A stretch of DNA of 64,000 nucleotides from Methylobacterium sp. E-066 (GTDB lineage: Bacteria; Pseudomonadota; Alphaproteobacteria; Rhizobiales; Beijerinckiaceae): positions 61,167-125,166 of the forward strand of contig NZ_JAKSYO010000206.1 of the NCBI RefSeq assembly GCF_022829635.1. Reading direction: 5' to 3'. Positions 9,104 to 17,551 of the stretch are shown in pieces; position 1 is the stretch's first letter, and each line of letters begins with the position of its first letter. The position numbers and the translations under genes were made by a program. The notes beneath the pieces are model-generated. The model saw only the letters and a list, made by a program, of their open reading frames with translations, was not told where the DNA came from and made no database searches.

Positions 9104-9784
9104 ATGCTCATCCCACCGCTTGTAATGGCTTCCGCTTTCATCGCAGGTCCAGCATTCGCCACCTCGGATGGTCCAGACCGGTTCGCCGTCCGAGACGTAA
9201 GGCCTATTGACACGCTGGCTCTGCGCGCCCAGCCGAACGCCAGCGCACGGAAGATCACCGGGCTTCCGCCGCAGACCCGTGGGCTGCAGAACCTCGGCTG
9301 CGTGGACGGAAAGACCGGGCAAGCGCCGGCAGACCCCGGGCCAGCAGGCAATCAGTCTTGGTGCAAGGTCCGGATCGGCAGCCTCGTGGGCTGGGCATTC
9401 GCCCGGTTCCTGCGCGAGGACGCCGAGCCTCTGAAGCCCTACAGCGTTTCTAGTGCACCCTCGGGTCCACAGTTTGTTGCAACCTCCACTGCGATTGAGA
9501 AGGCCACAGCCGGTGCCGGGCGGTGGAAGGTCGTCACGCAGACGGTCATAAGCAAGTCGACCACGGCTGCGCAGCCGAACGAAGTCACAGTCCGCTCTGA
9601 ACTCGTCGACTGCCGCCGTGGGCAATCCGAAGTCATCCGCTTGGGCGGTGACGATCCAGGATACGCAACTAAGATCGAGGACGAGCAGAGCCCGACCTAT
9701 GATCCGGCTCTCGGCATGTTCGAAGAGTACAATCTTTGGGCATTCGCTTGCCGCGGGGCATACCAGCGCTATCGCTGGCGTTGA
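9104..9784 (+). CDS. Secreted SH3-like domain protein
   Basis: A 226-residue exported protein of unknown role. The ATG at 9104 gives a clean signal peptide (MLIPPLVMASAFIAGPAFA); a TTG at 9062 would only add a polar prefix. Residues about 35-105 resemble a bacterial SH3b domain: DTLALRAQPNASARKITGLP, then WCKVRIGSLVGWAFARFL, the usual LRxxP...W..V....GWV pattern of cell-wall-associated proteins. The C-terminal half (VTQTVISK onward) resembles proteins that compare surface-adhesin or envelope stress domains but I do not recognise it. It is in the same direction as the TM2 gene and may be co-transcribed. Confidence 0.65.
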   Translation: MLIPPLVMASAFIAGPAFATSDGPDRFAVRDVRPIDTLALRAQPNASARKITGLPPQTRGLQNLGCVDGKTGQAPADPGPAGNQSWCKVRIGSLVGWAFARFLREDAEPLKPYSVSSAPSGPQFVATSTAIEKATAGAGRWKVVTQTVISKSTTAAQPNEVTVRSELVDCRRGQSEVIRLGGDDPGYATKIEDEQSPTYDPALGMFEEYNLWAFACRGAYQRYRWR

Positions 9785-9965
9785 AATCGCGATCACGCCC
9801 TGGCGCATGTCCGAAAAATCGAGGGTTTGCACGATGATGCTCGTTTGGACAATGCCAAGCTTGAGATGTGCGCTGTTTTCCGGAGACGGTTTTACGAGAT
9901 CGGCTTGTTGAGCTCTTAGTAGGATGGGGGAGGGTCCGCCGCGTCACAGAACGCGGAGGACAGAA

Positions 9966-10577
9966 ATGAGCATCACGATCAAGGAGCTATCGGAACGGGC
10001 AGCGGTGAAGATTCCCACGATCCGGTACTATGAGCGGCAGGGACTGCTGCCTGAGCCAGTACGGACGGGAACAGGACAACGGCGCTACGGATCCGTGGAC
10101 GTTGCCCGCCTACGCTTCGTCCGCTTCGGTCGCGGGCTTGGAATGGAGATCGACGGGATCCGTGCGCTGATCGAGATGGTCGGCGAGGGCAACGGTGAGG
10201 AGATCATCGTGGCGGCCGAGGCCATCGCCGAGCGGGCCAAGCGGATCATGGTGTTCTGCGAGGGTCTGCGGTCAGTGTCGGCGGCAATCATCGCCGGGTC
10301 GATCGACGAGGCGGGGACGTTCGACCGGCTCATGGCAGGGGAGGAGGCCGAGCTCGAGGAGCTGGCGGGCGCTCCTCCCACGCTGGTCCCGGATGCCGCC
10401 GAGACGCCTGAGTGTCAGGAGGCCCCGCACACGGAGACGACTGTGGCCGAGGACGAGGCATCAACGGCAGTCGAGCCAATCTCGGCGGAACCTACGGCGG
10501 AGGTCACTACGGAAGGGGCTGAACCCGAGACACTGCTTTCCAAGCCGAAACGTAAAAGGGCCCATGCAAAGTCCTGA
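9966..10577 (+). CDS. MerR-family-like transcriptional regulator with acidic tail
   Basis: A 203-residue protein whose first 75 residues are a MerR winged helix: ITIKELSERAAVKIPTIRYYERQGLLPEP, then RRYGSVDVARLRFV. The ATG at 9966 has GGAGGACAG just upstream. After the DNA-binding and dimer helix there is no cysteine-bearing metal-binding loop; instead residues about 120-195 are Glu-, Ala- and Thr-rich and low in complexity, ending in a basic KPKRKRAHAKS. It is therefore a MerR-like regulator of unknown signal, not a classic mercury or copper sensor. Neighbours are the SH3 protein upstream and a convergent transposase. Confidence 0.75.
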   Translation: MSITIKELSERAAVKIPTIRYYERQGLLPEPVRTGTGQRRYGSVDVARLRFVRFGRGLGMEIDGIRALIEMVGEGNGEEIIVAAEAIAERAKRIMVFCEGLRSVSAAIIAGSIDEAGTFDRLMAGEEAELEELAGAPPTLVPDAAETPECQEAPHTETTVAEDEASTAVEPISAEPTAEVTTEGAEPETLLSKPKRKRAHAKS

Positions 10578-10700
10578 TGGGCAGGATGGCGGTATCCCCA
10601 CTGCCCGCTGATGATTGCCCCATGATCGGCCCCTTCGCACATCCGGGCCAATCCGTGGACCGAAGGCAGGAGGTTCATCGCCGGAGCCGTATAGCCCCCG

Positions 10701-11900
10701 TCAACGTTTGAAAGTCCAGAGTACCGTGAGACACACCATCAAGGCATGCCGGTGCAAACCGACCCAAGATCGACCCTGGTAAGCGGTTAGACCGAACTTG
10801 CCCTTGACCCGTTCGATCTCGTCGCGACAAAGCCACCGATTCCTGACTGCATCGGCCAAGCGGGCCGGGACTGTGTTCGGCGGAAGGTTCGACATCCACC
10901 AATCCGATTGCCCCCTGCCGTTGACCTGCATCCAAATCCAAACCCTGTCCTGCGCGATCGCGATTTCGTTCGCTTCGCGCAGCATCACGCTTCGCGATAC
11001 GTCTTCGATCTTAGCCATCACAGGTTCGTACTTGTCTGACCAGCGACATCGCATCATATGCTGGCCCTTTTTGCACTGAATGATGTCGAGAGCAGTCTTT
11101 CGTGCAGCGTGGAACTTCACCACCCCGCGCGATCTACCCTGATCGGAGAATGTGTAGTCCCTCTGGTAGAACTCGTCGTGCTGCGAGATCGGGAGCACCC
11201 ATCTGACTCGCTGCGCCGCAAGCGTTTCCCGGAAACGAACGGTGCCGTAGTGCGATGGAGCGACGACGACGCCGAACCGGACCTTGAGACCACTCAGTCG
11301 CTCGATCTCCTGCAAGACTATCTGATCACCCTCATAGGCAGCCTGATCGTCGGCGTCGCTCGGAGCCTCAGGTATCCCCGCCGCCAAGCGCTTGGCCGGA
11401 TCGTCGATCCACTCACGGGGGAGGACCAGCCGGATAGCGACCGGGACGATCTGTCCCTCTCTGGCGAGCGACAGTGAGATTAGGGCCTGGAAGTTGGCCC
11501 GCTTGCCCGTCGCGCCGTCGACCCGCCGCGCCACCCCGACCGACGTCGTTCCTTTTTTCGGCAGCACGACATCCTCCACTACGAGGCAAGCGCGGTCGCC
11601 GCCGACGAGTCCGTCAGCCTCCAGCGCGAGCTGATCCCCGAGCGGACCGTCGGCACACGCATCGCCGGTGAGGAACCGTTGCAGCTGCACGCGGCTCTCC
11701 GGCCGGGAGGATGCCGCGATGGAGCGGACCGTCTTCCGGCCGCTGCCCCCGCACAGGCCCTCGATGTAGGTGCGAGTTCGCTCCCTCGCTCTGTCGCTCA
11801 TTTTCGACGCAGCGAGGACGCGATCGAGGCGCGCGTCCTCTGGTGAGCCGTCCCCGCCCTGTTCCTTTGGCATCGCCCGCGCCGCTCCAGGAGTCGACAT
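10701..11900 (-). CDS. IS701-family-like transposase with a probably damaged active site
   Basis: A protein of 399 residues from the ATG at 11900. The family pattern is plain: VVLPKKGTTSVGVARR, GKRANFQALISLSLAR, PVAIRLVLPREWIDD, and the C-terminal GRSWVGLHRHALMV. The first acidic residues (VVEDVVLPKKG) and a late Glu (DEIERVKGKFGL) are present, but the position where the family normally has a D in a strand such as VLADAGYG reads VVVAPSHYG here. Loss of this second catalytic Asp would make the enzyme inactive. I could not find terminal inverted repeats by eye. It may be a decayed insertion sequence or a domesticated copy. Confidence 0.75.
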   Translation of the reverse strand: MSTPGAARAMPKEQGGDGSPEDARLDRVLAASKMSDRARERTRTYIEGLCGGSGRKTVRSIAASSRPESRVQLQRFLTGDACADGPLGDQLALEADGLVGGDRACLVVEDVVLPKKGTTSVGVARRVDGATGKRANFQALISLSLAREGQIVPVAIRLVLPREWIDDPAKRLAAGIPEAPSDADDQAAYEGDQIVLQEIERLSGLKVRFGVVVAPSHYGTVRFRETLAAQRVRWVLPISQHDEFYQRDYTFSDQGRSRGVVKFHAARKTALDIIQCKKGQHMMRCRWSDKYEPVMAKIEDVSRSVMLREANEIAIAQDRVWIWMQVNGRGQSDWWMSNLPPNTVPARLADAVRNRWLCRDEIERVKGKFGLTAYQGRSWVGLHRHALMVCLTVLWTFKR

Positions 11901-12392
11901 GCGAACATAGTGAACAACTAGGTCGTCCGTCAATACCCTACTTGACCATCCTGAGCTGGTCTACGAACGCGACACGCCACCCACGAATCCGCAGCGGCTC
12001 CATAGGATTAAGTCAGTCTGGCCAGTCGAGATCTTGTGCCGCACTCATGTACACAAATACAGATAGTGTACAATAACGACCACCATACCATTTTATCTTG
12101 CTAAAGATCTCCAAATCGAATAAACACAGCCCATCGATGGCTACGGCGAAATAAGACACGCGCCAAAATCGCAGAACCTATTGCATCCAGCTGCACAGAC
12201 ATCATTCCTCGGGCGGTGCTCCGCCGGCCGTAAGCGGCTGCAAGGACCGTATGCGGCGCGCTGACGGCCGACGAATGCAGGGCTTTCGTTCAGCCCCGAG
12301 GTCCCTGTGCGTGCGGCGATCGTGGCTTTGACAAGCTCAACCAGCACAAACTGTGCCAAAAATTCAATTTTAATTCGTCAAAGGCTCGTCAA
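11901..12392. other. Gene-poor, lower-GC intergenic stretch
   Basis: About 490 bases between the IS701-like gene and the first of three paralogues. The part from 12050 to 12130 is conspicuously A/T-rich compared with the rest of the window. No convincing gene or RNA is visible. It probably carries the promoter of the small-gene series starting at 12393 and may contain the insertion-sequence end. Confidence 0.45.
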
Positions 12393-12878
12393 ATGATCAA
12401 AGAAGATAAGTTGTTCAGCAAATTCGCCGCGATCATTCGCGACGACCACTCTGAAGACGCTGGCTCTATTTGCATCTGGGGTGCACCCAGAGACGTCGAT
12501 GATTATGATGCCCTTGCACGTGATGCAGGCTTCCCGACACGTCTGTTCACGAAACGCGAGGAGTTTCTCAACGAACTCGGTACGACGACAACTATGTTGG
12601 CGGCGGTCATCCTGCGAGATCGTCTATCGCAAACTGTCCAGCGCGCCATCGAGTTCGCTTGCGAACGGTTGAACCCACTTTACGTCATAAGATTACATTC
12701 TTATATCACCTTCGAAGAGGACACGAGGCGTATAGGGATCGTCACAGATTACTCGCACCTGATCCAAGCTGAAACTCCTGCAGCACAACGGGTGCTTGAA
12801 GCGACACGAGGGGCATTGCGGCGCGCAGGCGAGAGCTGGAAGGCCACGGAGAGCTCACCAGAAGCGGCAGATCAGTAG
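12393..12878 (+). CDS. Unrecognised small protein, paralogue 1 of 3
   Basis: A 161-residue protein of no family I recognise. It shares a pattern with the next two genes: a hydrophobic strand plus Gly (SICIWG, residues 25-30), an Asp-rich helix start with D..DY (34-38), GF then a second strand, a helix (KREEFLNEL), a third strand (LAAVILRD, 69-76), a helix containing ACERLNP, and a fourth strand YVIRLH. The alternating beta-alpha order resembles a CheY-like receiver or flavodoxin fold, but no phosphoacceptor pattern is clear; that fold is an inference. The C-terminus is Ala/Glu-rich and helical. Base use is less GC-rich than in the flanking chromosome, suggesting transfer. Confidence 0.6.
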   Translation: MIKEDKLFSKFAAIIRDDHSEDAGSICIWGAPRDVDDYDALARDAGFPTRLFTKREEFLNELGTTTTMLAAVILRDRLSQTVQRAIEFACERLNPLYVIRLHSYITFEEDTRRIGIVTDYSHLIQAETPAAQRVLEATRGALRRAGESWKATESSPEAADQ

Positions 12879-13015
12879 GGTATTGCGCTAGCAAAGCGGA
12901 AAATAGGCTAACGTGCACTCTCATCTGCCAATCCACGCAGTCGGATTCGCGCAATACCTCAGGTTTCGCTCGAATTAATAACTATGATTTTGAGGCTGAT
13001 ACAGGGAAGAACGAC

Positions 13016-13507
13016 ATGCATCGACGTTCACCGGCAGAGCCCAATCTGATCGTCTCCAGGGTGATCGGACATCTGATCAGCAGACATCCTCAGATACGAA
13101 ACTCGCTGCTGGTCTTCGGACCCAAACGAGATTTGCCAAGTTACGTCGCCACCGCGAGCGACTTCGGCATGGAATGTCACATCAGTACAGTCTGCGCAAC
13201 TTTGCTCGACAAACTGACCTCGCTGCAACATATCATCTTAGTACTGCTCCTCGTCGAGGAAATCCCGAGGGATGTCGCGATCGTCTTGGCGGAAGCCTGC
13301 GAATGGATCGACCCATTTTATGTATTGCAAATATACAAACGAGAAAACACCATAATTAGAAACGATGCGCGGCATGAGGTTTATATTCATTCCGCCGCGC
13401 CCGTATCCGGATCCCGCGCTGCTGCGCGCGTCTCACTCGCAACCGCGCAGCTATTTCACCCCTCGAATACACAGCTCCCGATCAACTCTTGCGCACCGTT
13501 GCACTGA
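13016..13507 (+). CDS. Unrecognised small protein, paralogue 2 of 3
   Basis: A 163-residue protein preceded by AGGGAAGA eight bases before the ATG. It aligns with paralogue 1 without large gaps: SLLVFG (30-35) against SICIWG, KRDLPSY against RDVDDY, SDFGMEC against RDAGFPT, and ACEWIDPFYVLQIY (94-107) against ACERLNPLYVIRLH. The third strand is a long hydrophobic run (HIILVLLLVEE, 72-82). It has no signal peptide and no convincing membrane span. The function is unknown. The position between two relatives, all in one direction, suggests tandem duplication inside a mobile region. Confidence 0.6.
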   Translation: MHRRSPAEPNLIVSRVIGHLISRHPQIRNSLLVFGPKRDLPSYVATASDFGMECHISTVCATLLDKLTSLQHIILVLLLVEEIPRDVAIVLAEACEWIDPFYVLQIYKRENTIIRNDARHEVYIHSAAPVSGSRAAARVSLATAQLFHPSNTQLPINSCAPLH

Positions 13508-13551
13508 GTTCTGAGCCCCCCGCCACACATCTCATCTCACAGGGCGAAGTC

Positions 13552-14127
13552 ATGCCTACACAATGGTCAAGTAAAGAGTTCGAGCCGCAATATGTATTCA
13601 GCGAAACCAATCGGCTCCTATTTCCAGTGCCTTACTTGAGGCACTGCATGATGATGAGGAGCCATTATAGAGGTCCCGCGACGAGCGTCATCGTCTATGG
13701 CGATCCGGCGGACGCTGAGAATTACGCTGAGGCGACCCGGATCTTGGGCTTCAAGACCCACAAAGTCACCTCGGAATACGATCTCGTAGAGCGTGTTCGA
13801 GCTGATAGAAAAAATATCCTGATGTGCGTCATACTCAAGAACGAGCTATTACACAAAACAGATCTGACGTTATTGTTCGCAAATCTATATTCATTTCCGA
13901 TGCAAACTCTACGAACATACAGATTAATGCCTGACGATCAGTTCGGTAGCCTAAGTTCCAATGCGCTCTACTATTGGACGAAACCACTGGCCGACACTCG
14001 TAGAGCTCGGCGAGGGGCATATCAGATCAGCAAGATGTTTGCAATACACAATGAATTTGCAAAACCTATCAATAAACTCCCGAAGTATTTGCTCGATAGA
14101 TTGATAGGCAACCATCCTGCTGGATGA
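13552..14127 (+). CDS. Unrecognised small protein, paralogue 3 of 3
   Basis: A 191-residue protein from the ATG at 13552, which has AGGGCGAAG upstream; an in-frame start at 13489 overlaps the preceding gene and is less likely. It carries the same core as paralogues 1 and 2: SVIVYG (45-50), DPADAENY, ILGFKTHKVTS, and ILMCVILKNELL (89-100). After the fourth strand it diverges, with an extra C-terminal segment rich in Lys, Leu and aromatic residues (LPKYLLDRLIG). The tail may serve a different partner. It ends 48 bases before the large HUH-motif gene, so the four genes could form one transcription unit. Confidence 0.6.
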   Translation: MPTQWSSKEFEPQYVFSETNRLLFPVPYLRHCMMMRSHYRGPATSVIVYGDPADAENYAEATRILGFKTHKVTSEYDLVERVRADRKNILMCVILKNELLHKTDLTLLFANLYSFPMQTLRTYRLMPDDQFGSLSSNALYYWTKPLADTRRARRGAYQISKMFAIHNEFAKPINKLPKYLLDRLIGNHPAG

Positions 14128-14175
14128 TCCATCGTCGACATCCCGATCTTCAATCTACATTATCTAATAATCGCT

Positions 14176-16875
14176 ATGAGTAAATCGTCCAGTAATCGCA
14201 AGATCACGTGGCATGCGGTCATGCATGAGTTGTCTGGACCTCCGCGGCCGGCAGAGGCCTCGGTAGCTGAGGATATTCTCAAGCCTCCCGTCCAGCACCA
14301 GCATCCCGATACGGATCGGCCATGCAGCTTCGAGCTCGGTGTGATCACCGTCGCTTATCCTCAGCCGGAGAGCGATGCGGAGGCCGTCGAGCGATCAACT
14401 GAGGACTCCTCCGCTGGATCACTTCCAGCCGAGCGAGCAACCGCGGTCGCATCCGTCGATTCCGAGAGTGGCCTCCAAGCCGCCGACTACGCAGATGTCT
14501 TTTTTCGGGCGGCGTTCGACCTGACGCCCAAAGAGGTTGACGCCGCCGAAGAGCACCAAGTTGTCACCTCGGTCGCCCCGTCAGGCGAGCGCTCTACGCC
14601 GGCCCATCACGCCCGGCAACTTGCGGCTTCAAACCTTGAAACCGGGTCCCACGCCGCTCAGCTCGCCGCCGTTGAGGCGGACGTTGCTGCGACACAGGCA
14701 AAAATTGATCAGTTTGAAGACACTCCGGCGACATTAGGGGCTAAGGATGACGATGAGCCTTGGTTCAGCGAGTGTTACGTAAACGCCGACGATTTCATCG
14801 CCGCGTTCCACGAGATCTTTCCTGAATTGCACCCTATTGCTGGGAATGTGCGACGTCACGAGGTTTTTATCCCACCGATCGTTGTTACGAGCGGAATTGC
14901 GAAGTCTAACGAAGATCTAGCCCAATCCAGCGAGATCGGTACCCCGGAGGAGGCAGAACGCCGGAGGCGTGGTCCGGCGATCCCGACGCGCGTTGCCGCT
15001 GCTTTGCTCAAGTGGGTCGAGAACGACCCGGCCTATCGTACCGCCAGAGCGTTCGCGGAGCAGCAGCGCCTCCGCTACGTCGCCACCATCAACGTGGCCG
15101 GACCCGACTCATACAGGATCGCCTCCGCCCGCGATGATTTTCTGGCAAGCGTTGCGCTCGTTGACGACTACTACCTGGCGACATTGCAGGTGCTCGCCCA
15201 TACGATCCTGCGGTGCGGGCAGTACGGTGCGTTCGCTTGCGGATCGTACTGGTGCCCACATTGCCGAAAGCGATTCGGGGCACGCCTGCTGGACGATACG
15301 CAGGCCCAGCTACGGCAACGATACGGCGACGACCTCGAACGAGCGCGGAGTAATCTGCTTTACGGGACAATCCTCTGCGACATCGTCATTCCCACGCCAA
15401 ACATCGACCGCGATTACGGCTCGGATTTCGCCGCAGACATCGCAAGTCGCGATCACATCGCGCTGGTCAACTTCCTACGCAAATACCAGCTTGACCGCCG
15501 TAGCGCGATGTCAGTCCTGCTGGCTAAGCGCGGCCTGAGCTTGGAACTCGTCCTGGATTGGATCGCGGTAGGGAACCGGGACAGGACGATCTACGACCCG
15601 AAGAACGCCGTCGCCGACGCTCGCCGGCTCATTGCATTGAACGATCTCATCATCGTGGCGCATGACCGATTCAAGTCCCGGCGCAAACGCCCGGACCTCG
15701 AGTCAACCAAGCTGATATCGTGGAGCGACGAGGAGCGGACCGAGGCGTACATGTACCAGCTGCGCAAGGCGCAGAAGCTCAGCCGGAGGGACATCCTCGC
15801 GCTTTCAGACGACTTCCAGTTCATCGATCGGGAGTTTCGCGGGATCACAAAGACGAATTATCCTGAACGGCTGAAGTACAAGAGCTCCATTGCGAAGGTG
15901 ATCCGGCGCGAGCGCAACAAGCTCTATCGCCTATCGAAGAGCCTCCCTGGGGTCTCGCTGATCGGCGTGTTCGAGCTTGAACTCATCGACCTGCGCCACG
16001 CGATCGGCGGTAAGCATCAGCACGATGTTAAGGCAAAGACGCTGCGCATTCTGGCGACGCAGGAACGCAAGCCGACAAAGTATCGCAAGACAGACGAGCC
16101 AATATCAGCGGAGAGCTACATCCGACGGCACAAGCGGGAATTTAGGAACACCCTTCTCGACGAAGCCCGCAGAAGGATCGCCGCAAACGAAGATTTACCC
16201 GAGGATAAGTTCACTGGCATCCAGTACGCCGTGCTCTTGCACATGCACGTCGTGATCGATCTCAACGGAACGCCCCGGGATGATGTCGAGCGGTGGTTCA
16301 ACGGCAAACCTATGGGTACCCGAAGATTTAAGGGACAATGGCTACTTCCGTATCAGGTGATGATCAAGAGCCTGTACGAGGGTAAGCCCGTCGATGACAG
16401 CCTACGTCACATCAGCTTTTACGCGTTTAAAGGGCCAGTAGCATTCAACTACGAGAACACGGCACCGAAACGGGACGAAGAGTTGGCGGAGAGTGATGCT
16501 CGCCACTATCCCGAACAGGCGCTCGCTCTCGCTGTGTGGCTCCAGCACAGCATCGGTCACGACAGCCTCAAGATCGAGATCGATTGGCCCGGGGTCGACC
16601 GCGAAAAGCGCGGTCCAAAGCCGAAGCGCGAGCAGACCCCGAAGATGACCGAGGAAGAGCTGGAGGAGGCCCTGGCTGAGCTTGGTGTGGAGCTGCCCCG
16701 TGATCCAAAGGGTCAGACCGACATCAGCGCCCTGTTTGAGGAAGCAGGAGAGGGCGCTCATGCCACTCTTCCTCCGAAAGCGAGCAGGTCGATGGGGTCA
16801 GGTGCTGATGAGGCTCTCGATGCCCCAGACGCCAATTGGACGCGATCAGTTGGAGGTGAGGAAGATGGGATTTAA
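14176..16875 (+). CDS. Large protein with zinc-ribbon, HUH and YxxK motifs (possible Rep/relaxase-like endonuclease)
   Basis: An 899-residue protein I cannot place in a named family. Residues 1-265 are low-complexity, acidic and probably disordered. Around 347-363 lie Cys347, Cys355, Cys360 and Cys363, the last pair in YWCPHC, resembling the zinc ribbon of rolling-circle Rep and IS91-type proteins. At 687-695 LLHMHVVID contains H689-x-H691 flanked by hydrophobic residues, an HUH motif; at 748-753 FYAFKG gives Tyr749 and Lys752 spaced as YxxK, the order in single-tyrosine Rep nucleases. A highly basic middle region (500-660) fits nucleic-acid binding. The C-terminus is Glu-rich. A rolling-circle replication or nicking role for the element is inferred. 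The 326-residue gap between ribbon and HUH is unusual. Confidence 0.55.
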   Translation: MSKSSSNRKITWHAVMHELSGPPRPAEASVAEDILKPPVQHQHPDTDRPCSFELGVITVAYPQPESDAEAVERSTEDSSAGSLPAERATAVASVDSESGLQAADYADVFFRAAFDLTPKEVDAAEEHQVVTSVAPSGERSTPAHHARQLAASNLETGSHAAQLAAVEADVAATQAKIDQFEDTPATLGAKDDDEPWFSECYVNADDFIAAFHEIFPELHPIAGNVRRHEVFIPPIVVTSGIAKSNEDLAQSSEIGTPEEAERRRRGPAIPTRVAAALLKWVENDPAYRTARAFAEQQRLRYVATINVAGPDSYRIASARDDFLASVALVDDYYLATLQVLAHTILRCGQYGAFACGSYWCPHCRKRFGARLLDDTQAQLRQRYGDDLERARSNLLYGTILCDIVIPTPNIDRDYGSDFAADIASRDHIALVNFLRKYQLDRRSAMSVLLAKRGLSLELVLDWIAVGNRDRTIYDPKNAVADARRLIALNDLIIVAHDRFKSRRKRPDLESTKLISWSDEERTEAYMYQLRKAQKLSRRDILALSDDFQFIDREFRGITKTNYPERLKYKSSIAKVIRRERNKLYRLSKSLPGVSLIGVFELELIDLRHAIGGKHQHDVKAKTLRILATQERKPTKYRKTDEPISAESYIRRHKREFRNTLLDEARRRIAANEDLPEDKFTGIQYAVLLHMHVVIDLNGTPRDDVERWFNGKPMGTRRFKGQWLLPYQVMIKSLYEGKPVDDSLRHISFYAFKGPVAFNYENTAPKRDEELAESDARHYPEQALALAVWLQHSIGHDSLKIEIDWPGVDREKRGPKPKREQTPKMTEEELEEALAELGVELPRDPKGQTDISALFEEAGEGAHATLPPKASRSMGSGADEALDAPDANWTRSVGGEEDGI

Positions 16876-17154
16876 ACGATACTGCTCTCCCTATCGTCGA
16901 TGAGTGGGCAGGGACCAGGCTCAACCATAGCCTAATAAAAACAAGACGTTAGTTCCGGCGACGTGTCCTGACAGGGCTGTGATCCACGGCTAACTGTCTA
17001 ATTCGACCCTCCCTCCGCGCCCAGGGAGGCCGGCTGACGAGCGGGCAGAAATTCGACCCCTTTCGCGATGACCTGCGCCTCGCTCCACCCGGAGCGGTAG
17101 GGGCCATTCTCCGCCTCAGTGCGCCTGGGCATCGCATCAGCTTCGAGAATCAGC

Positions 17155-17508
17155 ATGCCCATAGACCCAACCCGGATCGACAAAGAGGAGCTGCGCCAGC
17201 TTCGGCGCGATATCGCCGAAGCGCACGGCATCCGGCTCTACCTTCAGTACTCCGAGCGGGATGCCGCACGCCTTCTGATCCGGCCTGATGAGCGGCCAGA
17301 CGGATCTGCCAACGTCTCGACCCTCAAGCGTAAGCGGCGCGCCGGGAACATCCCCCATGTGCCTCTCGGCGACTGCTCCGTCGCTTACCTCGGGATGATG
17401 CTCTGCGACTTCCTCGCGTTTGGCGAGCGGTCCGTCCTGCTCTGGGGCAGCGGCGATCCCGACATCATTCCTCCAAATCCAGATGATGGGTCTGCTCCTC
17501 AGAGCTGA
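17155..17508 (+). CDS. Excisionase-like small DNA-binding protein
   Basis: A protein of 117 residues from the ATG at 17155; an in-frame GTG at 17119 is possible. It is basic in the centre. The stretch YSERDAARLLI, then STLKRKRRAGNIPHVPLGD and VAYLGMMLCDFL, matches the architecture of small winged-helix proteins that read target sites: a first helix with DAARLL, a recognition segment ending in a basic turn, a beta hairpin with IPHVPLG, and a closing helix. This is the layout of Xis/AlpA-type excisionases and MerR-like integrase partners. It lies 43 bases before the integrase gene in the same direction, the usual place for a recombination directionality factor. Assignment is by pattern only. 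Confidence 0.55.
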   Translation: MPIDPTRIDKEELRQLRRDIAEAHGIRLYLQYSERDAARLLIRPDERPDGSANVSTLKRKRRAGNIPHVPLGDCSVAYLGMMLCDFLAFGERSVLLWGSGDPDIIPPNPDDGSAPQS

Positions 17509-17551
17509 AATGGGGGAGGGCAGGACCAGGTGACTATGACGGGAGCGTCCG

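Noticed and set aside
12141..12359. Minus-strand frame of 72 codons in the low-GC intergenic stretch
   Set aside because: No family feature or ribosome site; length is within chance expectation.
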